A DNA stretch of 64,000 nucleotides from Fervidibacter canadensis (GTDB lineage Bacteria; Armatimonadota; Fervidibacteria; Fervidibacterales; Fervidibacteraceae), in contig JBGOEJ010000007.1 of the NCBI GenBank assembly GCA_041446545.1, forward strand, positions 71,332 through 135,331, given 5' to 3'. The notes beneath the pieces were generated by a model. The model had not been told where the DNA came from, made no database searches, and saw nothing but the letters and a program-made list of their open reading frames with translations. Made by a program: the position numbers and the translations under genes. Below are positions 42,499-51,158 of the stretch, in pieces. Every line of letters starts with the position of its first letter. Positions within the stretch are counted from its first letter, which is position 1.

Positions 42499-43860
42499 CT
42501 ACCCGCTCACCTCCAGCATCTTGCTCAAATCGGCGATCACTTCGTCGCAAAGTTGCTCGGCGCGTTCGGGCGTTTTGGCTTCGGCGATGACCCGCAAGAT
42601 GGGTTCTGTGCCCGACGGTCGGACATGCACCCAGTGGTCATCCCAACGCAATTTCACGCCATCCTCTTCCACGACTTCCTCGGCGGTGTAACGGGTTTTG
42701 ATGCGTTCCAGCAACTCATGGACAGGCACGGCGCCGATGGGCAGGCGCTTTTTGACCATGTGGTAGCGGGGCAACCGCCGCACCAGTTGGCTCAACGGTT
42801 CTTCATGCATCGCCATGAATTCCAAGACGAGCGCCAAAGCGGCGATAGCATCTCGCGCATACTGGATGCGGGGATAAATGACGCCGCCGTTCCCTTCGCC
42901 CCCAATCGCTCCGCCTACCTCCTTAATCCGCTTGCTGACATTGATGTCGCCGACAGGCGTTCGGTAAACGGGGACGCCGAAAGTTTTTGCCACCTCATCT
43001 ACCGCCATCGTCGTGGACAGGTTCGTCACGACAGGACCACGCTCTTTGTGAGCAAGGACATGGTAGACAGCGATGACCAGCGTCATTTCCTCACCCAACG
43101 CCTCGCCACCATCTGCCACAATCGCCAACCTGTCAACATCAGCATCATGGGCGAAACCGACATCGGCGCCCGTTTCCCGCACCCTTCGGCATAACTCGCT
43201 CAAATTTTCGGCGATGGGTTCAGGGTCACGCTGGAAAATGCCCGTCGGTTCGGCAAAGAGCGGAATGACTTCGCAGTTGAGCCGTTCCAGAAGGCGAGGC
43301 GAGATGAAGCACGCCGCCCCGTTGGCGCAATCAATGACGACGCGAAAGCGCCTCGCCCGAATGCGGTCTATATCCACGCAAGTGAGGATGCGCTCAATGT
43401 GGCGGTCAAGGGCGGTCGCATCGGTCTGAATTTGTCCGACTTCGTTCCAACGAGCGCGTCGGAATTGCCCGCTTTCGTAAATCCCCCGCAGGCGTTTCAA
43501 TCCGTCGGCGTCCAGATACATGCCCGACGGCTCAAAAAACTTCAGGGCGTTCCATTCGGCGGGGTTGTGGGACGCTGTGAGGGCGACGGCTCCGTCCGCT
43601 TGCCAGTGTTGCACCGCCAGTTGCAAAGTCGGCGTCGGGACGATGCCTAATTCAATGACCTTGCAGCCCGTTGAAAGCAGACCCGCTAAGACAGCGCCCC
43701 GCAACATTTCGCCCGATGGGCGGGTGTCGCGACCGAGCACGACCGTCCCCCCATTGACCATCGTCCCGTAAGCGAGCGCCCAGCGCAAGGCTTCTTCTGG
43801 CAGCAGACTTTCGCCGATGACACCCCGAATGCCTGAGACGCTGACGATAGGCTTGCTCAT
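42499..43860 (-). CDS. Phosphoglucomutase/phosphomannomutase family protein
   Basis: 453-residue alpha-D-phosphohexomutase. The phosphoserine loop is ALTASHNPAEWNALKFF, the Mg loop AHDADVDRLAIVAD, the sugar-binding loop GGEGNGGVIYP and the phosphate-binding loop VRPSGTEPILRVIAE. It interconverts hexose 1- and 6-phosphates; glucosamine (GlmM), mannose or glucose substrates are all possible, and the ASHNPAEWN form is like the archaeal-type GlmM/ManB group. GAGGTGAGGAACG precedes the start, and its ATG overlaps the stop of the MNT gene upstream (ATGA). Confidence 0.9.
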   Translation of the reverse strand: MSKPIVSVSGIRGVIGESLLPEEALRWALAYGTMVNGGTVVLGRDTRPSGEMLRGAVLAGLLSTGCKVIELGIVPTPTLQLAVQHWQADGAVALTASHNPAEWNALKFFEPSGMYLDADGLKRLRGIYESGQFRRARWNEVGQIQTDATALDRHIERILTCVDIDRIRARRFRVVIDCANGAACFISPRLLERLNCEVIPLFAEPTGIFQRDPEPIAENLSELCRRVRETGADVGFAHDADVDRLAIVADGGEALGEEMTLVIAVYHVLAHKERGPVVTNLSTTMAVDEVAKTFGVPVYRTPVGDINVSKRIKEVGGAIGGEGNGGVIYPRIQYARDAIAALALVLEFMAMHEEPLSQLVRRLPRYHMVKKRLPIGAVPVHELLERIKTRYTAEEVVEEDGVKLRWDDHWVHVRPSGTEPILRVIAEAKTPERAEQLCDEVIADLSKMLEVSG

Positions 43861-44225
43861 CGTTCCTCACCTCGCTCATAAAGCCATCGCACTTCTGCCC
43901 GCAGCCGTCCGCATCGCCCCGACCCCTCCATCGCCGCCCATTCGTCCTGCGTGTAGACGAGCAAGGCGGCAGGGACAGGCAAGGAAGCCGTGTCAAAGTC
44001 CGCCGCCCGATAAAGGAAAGGTTTGTCGGAGTGGGCGACGATGACGAGCAAATCCAAATCGCTGCCGACGCCCCAATCGCCTCTTGCCGCCGAACCGAAA
44101 CAGCCGACCCGCAAAACTTCGGGACGCTCCCTTGCTACCTTTTCCGCCCACGCCTTCGCCGCTTGCAACGCTTCCTCACGGCTCACCCATTTGAACACGG
44201 ACGAATTCAACGATCGCACGGGCAT
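43857..44225 (-). CDS. MNT nucleotidyltransferase (antitoxin-type)
   Basis: 122 residues from the ATG at 44225. The signature RVGCFGSAARGDWGVGSDLDLLVIVA (GS-x10-D-x-D) lies in the middle. Related MntA proteins neutralise HEPN toxins by polyadenylating or AMPylating them. The gene overlaps the 3' end of the HEPN gene; by how much depends on the start (ATG 44225, or GTG at 44198 or 44186). It overlaps the phosphohexomutase start by 4 bases, so the pair is joined to a housekeeping gene. Confidence 0.85.
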   Translation of the reverse strand: MPVRSLNSSVFKWVSREEALQAAKAWAEKVARERPEVLRVGCFGSAARGDWGVGSDLDLLVIVAHSDKPFLYRAADFDTASLPVPAALLVYTQDEWAAMEGSGRCGRLRAEVRWLYERGEER

Positions 44226-44571
44226 ATCGCAACGCCACCTCGCTTTGCAACGGACCGTAGTGCTCAAAAGGCGCGCCTTCGGCATGGCTGTTGGGATAGC
44301 GGGTTGGGATGTAGAAGTTGTCCAAAACCCGTGCCTGATCCATCAACTCAGCGGGCACGGTCACTTCTAAGGGCAACTCCTGCAGCAAGCGGGCGATCAC
44401 ATGCCCCCACGCTTCCTGCCCAAAATGGAGATGAAGTGCCTTGACGGCATTCTTCGCTGCTTGCTGGGCGGCAAAACATGCCCAATCGTGGCGCCCCGTT
44501 CGTCGGCTCTCTTCCGCTTGCCCTAAGTCATAGATGGCTTGCCTTAGCCAATCACGGGCTCGGTTCGGCAC
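44176..44571 (-). CDS. HEPN domain protein (toxin-type)
   Basis: 131-residue all-helical protein: AIYDLGQAEESRRTGRHDWACFAAQQAAKNAVKAL is the HEPN core with an R-x4-H-like element (RTGRHDW) where ribonuclease members have their active site. The C-terminal VLDNFYIPTRYPN matches the usual end of HEPN partners of MNT proteins. GTG at 44571 is preferred (GGGTGA five bases upstream). It forms an MNT/HEPN pair with the next gene and follows the large glycosidase by about 120 bases. Confidence 0.85.
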   Translation of the reverse strand: MPNRARDWLRQAIYDLGQAEESRRTGRHDWACFAAQQAAKNAVKALHLHFGQEAWGHVIARLLQELPLEVTVPAELMDQARVLDNFYIPTRYPNSHAEGAPFEHYGPLQSEVALRYARAIVEFVRVQMGEP

Positions 44572-44692
44572 GGTTATCACCCGCCTTGCCCTTGCGTCAA
44601 TTTTGCCGCCACATCTGTGCTGCCATCCTAAAGGGACGGAACGGAGCGAAAAACCTTTCGGGCTTTTTCCCTCCTTGCCCATCTGCCCGCCG

Positions 44693-47600
44693 TCATCGCA
44701 GCCACCATTCTGCGAACACCAACTCAGGCGGAACGGTTAAGGACAGCGTGTTTGCCGATGCCTTAACGGTGAAGCGACGCAAGACTTTGCCCGTCAGCAA
44801 ATCGCAGACGGTCACATGCGCTTTGGGATGGAGCCAACGAAGGCGAAGGTCACCCGTTTGCGTCGGGATGAGCCACGCCATTTTCGGTGTCCGCCAAAGC
44901 AATGTTAACCCGTCCGATTGCGCCAACGGTCGCCAATTGCCCCCTTCGTTGATTTCCAACGCCCCCGCAAAGATAGCGCCCTGCTCTTCTCCTTTCACCG
45001 CCACCATTGCCGTCCCTTGGGGCGGCACCGTGAACCGCAGCCGCTTGCCATCGGCATTGATTTCCATCGCCTCAAAGCGTTCCGACGGGTTAGCAGCCAC
45101 GAAAACACTTCGCCCATCGCCCAACGCCATCAAACTCTCCTTGCCTGCGACTTTCACGCCGACCCATCGCAGCAACGCCCCATAAAGGCGCACCGTTTCC
45201 TCAATGTCCCGCAACTCAGGCGCATCGGCGCAAAAGACCGCCAACCCTTTGCCCAACCGCCGCGCCACGATGACAGGCTCACCCCGCTCTGTCACCGCCA
45301 ACGCTTGCCCCACTCCGTCTCCTTTCATCCGCACGCAAGGCTTTGCTTGCCATCCTGTCACCGCCAACGCTTCGTCCACTGTCAGGCATCGGATGAAGGG
45401 TGTCGTCGCCAACGCAAAGGGAGAAGGGATGCCGTCAACCGACGAAAAGCCCAGCAACTCTTTTAGCCGCTTCGTTTTCGTCCGCTTGCGGTCAGGGTCA
45501 AAGGTGAAGTCGCCCGTGATGATGGCGATGCCGCCGTCGGCGACGAACCGTTTCACCGCCGCAAAGGTGTCGTCGCGCCAGACGAAAGGGATGGGAAAGA
45601 CGGCAACTGCGTAATCAAATGAGCGATCGCCTGCCGTGATTTCCCACTCCCGCACGATGCGGAAGTGAACTTTCAACCTCAACATCGCCTCAATTGCCCG
45701 ATAGACGGCAGCGCTTATTCGCCCTCTCGGTCCAGTCCCGCTGAACCCGAACTCGCCTTCGGCGCCGAGCAAATGTTCGTCGGGGATGACAACGGCGACT
45801 TTTCGTGGCTCATAAGCCTTGAATTCGGCTTGCTCCAAAAACTTGGCGATGGCGGCGAAAGTTTTGCCCGCAACCTTCAACGCCGCTTCCACTTCCCAAA
45901 CCTTTCTCCCTCGCCTCGCGCCCTGCGTCCCTCGTCCCGCGTCCCGTTTCTCTCGTGTCCCATGCCCCATGTCCCGTGCAACCGCATAAATGCCATGTTG
46001 ATGCATCAGCCCCCAAGGGAAGATGCACGCTTCCATGTCCTTCCAATCCCAGTTGAGCACCATCGTTCCTTGCAGCCCGAAAGTCAACAGCGGCACATTG
46101 GCGAAATGACGGACGACTTCTTCCGTCGGTGCGTAACCCCAACCGCCGAAGCGGAAACTGGGATGGTTGCGAGCGCCAAATTCACCGACGGCTAACCCTT
46201 GCCGGCGAGCCGAACGGTCATGAAATTTCAGGTAAGTCGCAATCGCATTTGGCGACCTGTCGCCGTAGTAGTGCAGGTTGGCAAAATCAAGCCACCTCGC
46301 AGCCTCGTAATGGTCGCCGCAGACTTTCCAGTCAATTTCGTCGGTGACAGGTTGTTTTGCCCCGCTTTCGCGCAATGCTTGGACATTCGCTTTAACCCAA
46401 CGCTCAATGAGCCAGCGTCGGAAGTGCTGGATGTCGCGGAACTTCAAATCGTCCCAACCTCGTGGCTTGTGTTCAGCGTAGCGGACTTTGCCCAACTTGA
46501 CATTTTCTCCCCAAGCCCGCTGCAACTTTTCGTCCGAACCGTAGCGGTTGCCCAGCCACTCGTTGAACAAGCGATGCAAGGAAGGATGGTCGCGAAACTC
46601 AACCCAAGCCTCGTTTTCAATGTCCCAAAGGATGCGTGGCGCATCTTTGTAGCGAGCGCCGACTTGACGGACGAAGGCGCATTGCTTGCGCAAAGTTTCA
46701 TCGCTAACGCTCACGCCCATCCAATCGTGCAATGTCGGCATCAAGACGAGACCGTGCCGATGTGTCATCAGCACCAACGCATCGTAGCGACGCCAGAAAG
46801 TTTCCGTCGGCTTTTCCAAATCACCCGCAAAATGGCTGATGTGAAGGACGCGCAAAATTTTCAAGCCCATCTTGAGCATCAAGGCGAACTCCAACTCCCA
46901 TTGCAACGGGTTCTCCCAAGTCGCTTCGGGAGCGAACAAAACGCCCGTTTGGTTAGTGCCGAGCCAAAGCTTTGGCTGCCAAGTCTTTTTGCTTTCGTCC
47001 CACTCGCACAACGCGTTGTTTCGCCAAGCGATGGGCGTTGCGTTCCGCAAGAGGCTTTCGTCCCAGACGCAAAATCCCGACCAAATTTCGTCAAGAGGTG
47101 TGGAAGCCGAAGCAGTTTTCGGGAGGGCGAGGCTTCCGCCAAGCCATGCTCGGACAGCGTAAAGCGGAGCGGCATTTTGTGGGATGCGCCACTGCATCAT
47201 CACCGTCATTTGCTCCCGTGGTGAGAGCGTGACGGTTTTTTCGCCGATCGCAACAGGCTTGTCCATCCCCAGCGGTTCGGGCATCGGCGCAACTTCCATC
47301 CGCACCGTCACCGTTTGCGGTGCAACCCCGTCGTTGCGAACCTTAACACTTACGCTTGCCGTTTCGCCCTTGCGGTAAGTCCAGAACGAAGGTCGCAAAC
47401 TGTGCAAGTAGACGCCGTGCAGCATGCGGCGGATGACTTGCGCCAAAACTTGTCGGAACTTCGGAAACTTCGTCAAGTCGTGGCTTTCCATCCCGCAAAA
47501 CGCCCATGTGCTTCCCGCATAAGGACCTGCAAAGTGGTGCACGACGCTGAAGGCTGGACCGAGGTAGCGACCGAACTTATCGCGGGCAACCGACACGGGC

Positions 47601-48589
47601 ACAAGCCTCGCCCACGCTTGCGGGTTGACAGGATTGTTGCTCCCAATTAACCCAACCGCTGCGTAACCCTTCATCGGCTCTTTCATCCCCAAAACAACCT
47701 CGTCCCTCGTCTCCCGTCCCGCGCCCCGCTCCAGAACAGTCGCTCCGTCAATGCGAAACGATGGGTCAAAAATCGCAAACTGCTCAGGGTCAAGGTGCAT
47801 CCAATCGCGGGCGTCACCCCATCGGGCGTTGACGACGGGTTTGACGGAAAAGTCGGTGAACTCTGCAGCACCGTGACCGTGCACGATGGCGTTGATGGCG
47901 ACAGTTGCGGCGTTTTCGGGGATGCGCAGCACGACGCCCAATTCGCGCCAACCGTCGGTGCGCCGAAGGATTTGCGTCTGTTGAAAGGTGATGCGGTTGC
48001 CATTGGCATCGTAGTAATCGGCAGCGAGGTAAGCGCCATAGCCATCACGGATGCCGTCGGTGCGAACTTTGCCCGTCAGCAAGTAGCGCCAATCCACCCG
48101 CAACGGCACGAAAACCCGAACGCGATGCCAGTCTACGGGCACATCGTCGGGAACGACGATGCGGATGCGGTTTCTTGAAAATTCAACCTGCACCTTTTCG
48201 TGGGCGACTTTCTCCCATTCCCACCTGCCCCCTGCCCCGTGCCCCATGTCCCGTGTTTCGTCAAAAGTGTAGCCGCCCAAACTGACGAACCGCCCACCCG
48301 CTTTCAAGTAGCGACGGAAGTTATCAACGGCTTCGGTGGGAAAGTGAGCGCCGTAGGGCAAGATGACGAGGGCAAATTTTTCAGGCGACAGGGTTTCAGG
48401 GCTTGACAAATCCGCTGTTGAGAGCAACCGCACGGAGAAACCGTTTCTCCGCAGCAACCGAGCCAATTGCTGCGGGTCGGCATGCCCTGCTCGTTTCGGC
48501 ACGGACGCTGAAGTCCAGATGCCGATGACTGCTGCCGAAGCGCTGCCAATCGCCATCACTGTCACCACCATCAGCCACCCAAGTCGCAT
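44693..48589 (-). CDS. Secreted multi-domain glycoside hydrolase (clan GH-A-like)
   Basis: 1298 residues. Signal peptide (LGWLMVVTVMAIGSASA). An N-terminal glutamine-amidotransferase-like domain (FALVILPYGAHFPTEAVDNF), beta-sandwich regions, then a TIM-barrel: RILWDIENEAWVEF near residue 656 has the N-E acid/base pair and GLAVGEFGARN near 803 the probable nucleophile Glu, as in GH42/GH5-type enzymes. A second amidotransferase-like domain (IAIITGDFTFDPDRKR) and beta domains follow. This domain order recalls GH42 beta-galactosidases but I cannot assign the family. Three GGGACRN arrays are in frame (near residues 115, 292 and 880). GGAGGCTGAAGCG precedes the ATG. Confidence 0.75.
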   Translation of the reverse strand: MRLGWLMVVTVMAIGSASAAVIGIWTSASVPKRAGHADPQQLARLLRRNGFSVRLLSTADLSSPETLSPEKFALVILPYGAHFPTEAVDNFRRYLKAGGRFVSLGGYTFDETRDMGHGAGGRWEWEKVAHEKVQVEFSRNRIRIVVPDDVPVDWHRVRVFVPLRVDWRYLLTGKVRTDGIRDGYGAYLAADYYDANGNRITFQQTQILRRTDGWRELGVVLRIPENAATVAINAIVHGHGAAEFTDFSVKPVVNARWGDARDWMHLDPEQFAIFDPSFRIDGATVLERGAGRETRDEVVLGMKEPMKGYAAVGLIGSNNPVNPQAWARLVPVSVARDKFGRYLGPAFSVVHHFAGPYAGSTWAFCGMESHDLTKFPKFRQVLAQVIRRMLHGVYLHSLRPSFWTYRKGETASVSVKVRNDGVAPQTVTVRMEVAPMPEPLGMDKPVAIGEKTVTLSPREQMTVMMQWRIPQNAAPLYAVRAWLGGSLALPKTASASTPLDEIWSGFCVWDESLLRNATPIAWRNNALCEWDESKKTWQPKLWLGTNQTGVLFAPEATWENPLQWELEFALMLKMGLKILRVLHISHFAGDLEKPTETFWRRYDALVLMTHRHGLVLMPTLHDWMGVSVSDETLRKQCAFVRQVGARYKDAPRILWDIENEAWVEFRDHPSLHRLFNEWLGNRYGSDEKLQRAWGENVKLGKVRYAEHKPRGWDDLKFRDIQHFRRWLIERWVKANVQALRESGAKQPVTDEIDWKVCGDHYEAARWLDFANLHYYGDRSPNAIATYLKFHDRSARRQGLAVGEFGARNHPSFRFGGWGYAPTEEVVRHFANVPLLTFGLQGTMVLNWDWKDMEACIFPWGLMHQHGIYAVARDMGHGTREKRDAGRGTQGARRGRKVWEVEAALKVAGKTFAAIAKFLEQAEFKAYEPRKVAVVIPDEHLLGAEGEFGFSGTGPRGRISAAVYRAIEAMLRLKVHFRIVREWEITAGDRSFDYAVAVFPIPFVWRDDTFAAVKRFVADGGIAIITGDFTFDPDRKRTKTKRLKELLGFSSVDGIPSPFALATTPFIRCLTVDEALAVTGWQAKPCVRMKGDGVGQALAVTERGEPVIVARRLGKGLAVFCADAPELRDIEETVRLYGALLRWVGVKVAGKESLMALGDGRSVFVAANPSERFEAMEINADGKRLRFTVPPQGTAMVAVKGEEQGAIFAGALEINEGGNWRPLAQSDGLTLLWRTPKMAWLIPTQTGDLRLRWLHPKAHVTVCDLLTGKVLRRFTVKASANTLSLTVPPELVFAEWWLR
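45917..45978 (-). repeat. Long GGGACRN heptamer array in the glycosidase gene
   Basis: About eight 7-base units on the complementary strand (GTCCCTC, GTCCCGC, GTCCCGT, TTCTCTC, then in a shifted phase GTGTCCC, ATGCCCC, ATGTCCC). Translated as a basic Gly/Arg-rich insert (RDMGHGTREKRDAGRGTQG). Confidence 0.8.
47699..47728 (-). repeat. GGGACRN heptamer array in the glycosidase gene
   Basis: About four 7-base units (CTCGTCC, CTCGTCT, CCCGTCC, CGCGCCC), encoding ERGAGRETRDE in frame. Confidence 0.75.
48225..48256 (-). repeat. GGGACRN heptamer array in the glycosidase gene
   Basis: Units CTGCCCC, CTGCCCC, GTGCCCC, ATGTCCC, GTGTTTC, encoding DETRDMGHGAGG in the N-terminal domain. Confidence 0.78.
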
Positions 48590-48611
48590 CGCTTCAGCCT
48601 CCTGCGACACT

Positions 48612-48880
48612 TCATCGGGCGAACAATTGCAAGGCGTCCTGTCGCACCCGACAAACTTCGTCAGGGTCAGGCAAAAGTGCCGTTGACCTCAGCCACTTCC
48701 CTTCGGGTTTGCCAATAGCCACCACCATCGTCGCATCTTGCGCTCCCCCTTTAGCGCACCTTCAATTGACGGCGGGGTTGCAAAAACTCCTCTTTCGTCC
48801 CGCACTCTTCCAGAAACTGGACGAATTTGCCGTGCAACGCTTGCGCCAGATGATGAGCACGATGTTTAACCACCGATGGT
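48612..48880 (-). pseudogene. Possible decayed coding remnant, family unknown
   Basis: The ~665 bases between the glycosidase and the NlpC gene hold no intact gene. Two minus-strand stretches look formerly coding: one frame gives HHLAQALHGKFVQFLEEC and stops at 48751; the next frame gives AIGKPEGKWLRSTALLPD and ends at 48612. A one-base shift joins them. I do not recognise the protein. The remaining DNA to 49254 carries a dispersed repeat and a heptamer array. Confidence 0.35.
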
Positions 48881-48963
48881 CATGGCGCATCGTCAACCCT
48901 CCTTTGCCACCATCGGCATCACCTTGACGAAGCCCATTGTAGGGCACGGAGTTATTGGGTGTA

Positions 48964-49048
48964 GAAGGCTGGACGGAGCGTCGGCTTTTCGCCGAAGCAG
49001 CGAAGGCGAAGGAAGCGTCGGGTTGATGGCTATCAGCCACGACCAAAG
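48964..49048 (+). repeat. Interspersed repeat (GGAGCGTYGGCTTTTC type), copy 1
   Basis: About 85 bases: GAAGGCTGGACGGAGCGTCG, CTTTTCGCCGAAGCAGCGAA, GGCGAAGGAAGCGTCGGGTT, then the palindrome TGGCTATCAGCCACGACC. Related copies are at 63179-63350 (same strand) and 54781-54905 (opposite strand). Confidence 0.65.
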
Positions 49049-49146
49049 TGGTTCGTCCAAACTGTCTGGTTCACTTTCCAAACGCACTCAAGTCGGCTTG
49101 ACGCTTCGGCGATGATGCGCTATCTTTGCCGCAGCCCTGAACGATT

Positions 49147-49174
49147 GCGGTTGGCGAATAGCGAACGGCGAAAG
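49147..49174 (+). repeat. GCGAATN heptamer array
   Basis: Four units: GCGGTTG, GCGAATA, GCGAACG, GCGAAAG, lying about 80 bases before the NlpC/P60 gene. Confidence 0.78.
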
Positions 49175-49254
49175 TTAGCGCGTGACGATAAGCGAAGCGT
49201 TGGGTTATGGCGGTTTAGTTGTGGCTCTAAAAGATTGGGAAAGGAGGAGCGAGG

Positions 49255-49854
49255 ATGCCGACGCATCGTTGGTGGTGGCTGGCGACCCTTGGCGGGGTGC
49301 TCGCCAGCCTGGTGGTTGGAGCGATGGGAGCGCCGAGGGGAAACAGGGAAGGGGCGAAAGTCAAGGGGTTTGCTGATGTCGTGCAAGAACGACGAAAAAG
49401 CAAGGCAAGGTCATCTCGGCGCTCTTCCCTTCCTGCCCAAGCCGCTGACCCGCCGTCAAGCCCGTCATCCCTTGCCTATGCTGCCCGACACTATTTGGGC
49501 AGGCGTTATCGTTACGGCGGCGCTTCGCCCTCTCGCGGGTTTGATTGTTCGGGCTTCGTTTCCTTCCTGCTAAGTCGTCATGGCATCCGAGCACCGAGGA
49601 CAGCGGCGGAACTTTTCCGCATGGGCACGCCCGTGCCCAAGGGGCAGTTGCGTCCGGGCGATTTGGTCTTTTTCCGCAACACGGCGCGGCGACGAGGCAT
49701 CACCCATGTCGGCATCTACATCGGCGGCGGCAAATTCATCCATGCGTCCAGCGGGGCAGGGCGCGTCGTCATTACCTCTCTCAGCGACCCTTACTATGCG
49801 AAGCGCTTCGCAGGAGCGCGTCGGTTGAGTCGGCATGGTGGCGGTGATAGGTGA
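49255..49854 (+). CDS. NlpC/P60 family peptidoglycan endopeptidase
   Basis: 199 residues. Hydrophobic N-terminus (WWLATLGGVLASLVVGAMG) as signal, a low-complexity linker, and a C-terminal NlpC/P60 domain: catalytic Cys in GFDCSGFVSFLLSRHGI, His in GITHVGIYIGGGKFIHASS, and LRPGDLVFFRN between them. It cleaves gamma-D-Glu-diaminopimelate-type bonds in cell-wall peptides. GGAGGAGCGAGG precedes the start. Its last 74 bases overlap the 3' end of the convergent sigma-54 gene. Confidence 0.92.
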   Translation: MPTHRWWWLATLGGVLASLVVGAMGAPRGNREGAKVKGFADVVQERRKSKARSSRRSSLPAQAADPPSSPSSLAYAARHYLGRRYRYGGASPSRGFDCSGFVSFLLSRHGIRAPRTAAELFRMGTPVPKGQLRPGDLVFFRNTARRRGITHVGIYIGGGKFIHASSGAGRVVITSLSDPYYAKRFAGARRLSRHGGGDR

Positions 49855-51073
49855 CGGCACGGCGGGAGAGGCGGATACCGAAACGCTCCCGCAAGTAGTC
49901 GGCAATTTGGCGGTCGCTCCAATGAGGGAAGGCAGAATGCAAGCGAGCAATGACCTCCCTTCGGCTGGGGAATAACTCCACGAGGGCAAGGCGCCCATAG
50001 GGCGTTTTGAGCCATTGCCCTTTGATTAAGCGACAAACGACGGAACGATGGCAACCGATTTGCCGAGCGACTTCCGCTTGAGGGAGGGGACGGAGGTCTA
50101 AAGGGTTGCCCGTGCGCAAAAAATCTCGCTGCAACCGGCAGAGGGTCTGAAGGAGCATTGCTATCGTGCCGTTGCGTTCGTTCAAAGCCTGAAGGGCGGT
50201 GAGGAGTTGAGGCAACTCAGCGTTTTCACCATGCTGTCGTTTCCATTCCTCCAACCGCTGGCGGTCTACGAGGTAGCGTTGGGTGAGATGGGCATCAATG
50301 AACCGCCATCGCAATTGTCCCATTTCGTCCACCCACACTTCCGCCAACAGTTGTTCGTCGGATATCTTGGTGGGTGTGACAGGCGAAGGGAGAGCCACAG
50401 TCGGTTCGCCAAGCATCTCCTGCAGTTCCAAACGGTCCAGTGCCTCTATTAAGGCTTGGGCTTCAGCGACGGTGCAGCCAAAGCGTTCGGCAATTTGCCG
50501 TGCGGAGTAGCGCCCGCTGAGCAAGTAATCCACGAAATCTTGCTGGCTGATGCCGTAACGGCGAACGAAGGCGATGGCGAGGTCAACTACTTCGCTGAAG
50601 TCTGCCTCGCCGATGGCAAGGGGTGCGGACACTTCTTCAGGGCTCACATCGGCGATGAGCAACTCCTGTGGCGGTTTGGGTTGAGTGCGTAGGAACCGAA
50701 CAACCCTGCGCAATTCCCGTTCGGGCAGTTCCCACCGCTTCGCCAAATCGCTCAGAAACTCTTCAGCGTCAGGGTGCGTTAAAAGGAGTTGCCATTCGGG
50801 GCGCTCATAGAGGCGGTGGCGATGGACGAAAGCGATGGCATGGCGTTCCATGTAAGCGAGGTAGCGTTCGTAAGGCAAGAAGCGTGTCCAACGGACTTTA
50901 CGGATGACGCCTTCCGATTGCAAGGCGCGGAAAAGCGGATGGGTTTCCAACCAGTGGGCAAGATGTTGAGCCTCCTTTGCCGATGCGAAGGCTTGTTGCC
51001 AAAGGGGAGACGGGCGACGGATAGCCAGTTTCAAGTTAGGGTGCGTGTCAGTTTTCGGTCTTGTTTTCAGCAT
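49781..51073 (-). CDS. Atypical sigma-54-like RNA polymerase factor
   Basis: 430 residues. The C-terminal half looks like RpoN: a core DNA-binding block QAEVARQIGCHRSVVCRLIK followed by GQWLKTPYGRLALVELFPSR, and a C-terminal RQIADYLRERFGIRLSRRAV that ends in a degenerate RpoN box (SRRAVTYHRH in place of ARRTVAKYRE). The usual glutamine-rich region I, needed for activator control, is not evident: the N-terminus goes directly into HLAHWLETHPLFRAL. About 20 extra residues follow the box. AGGTGAAGCCCG precedes the ATG. It could be a divergent sigma-54 or a related regulator. Confidence 0.7.
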   Translation of the reverse strand: MLKTRPKTDTHPNLKLAIRRPSPLWQQAFASAKEAQHLAHWLETHPLFRALQSEGVIRKVRWTRFLPYERYLAYMERHAIAFVHRHRLYERPEWQLLLTHPDAEEFLSDLAKRWELPERELRRVVRFLRTQPKPPQELLIADVSPEEVSAPLAIGEADFSEVVDLAIAFVRRYGISQQDFVDYLLSGRYSARQIAERFGCTVAEAQALIEALDRLELQEMLGEPTVALPSPVTPTKISDEQLLAEVWVDEMGQLRWRFIDAHLTQRYLVDRQRLEEWKRQHGENAELPQLLTALQALNERNGTIAMLLQTLCRLQRDFLRTGNPLDLRPLPQAEVARQIGCHRSVVCRLIKGQWLKTPYGRLALVELFPSRREVIARLHSAFPHWSDRQIADYLRERFGIRLSRRAVTYHRHHADSTDALLRSASHSKGR

Positions 51074-51158
51074 CGGGCTTCACCTGAACAAATTGTGTCA
51101 AAGGGAAATTGCGGGCGTGTCACAATTACGGCGTCCGTCGCAAGGAGGGACGAAGGAG

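Noticed and set aside
47100..47160. MITE insertion inside the glycosidase coding region
   Set aside because: GGGAGGGCGAGGCTTCCGCC resembles the subterminal MITE sequence, but termini are lacking and the protein reads smoothly there; could be chance.
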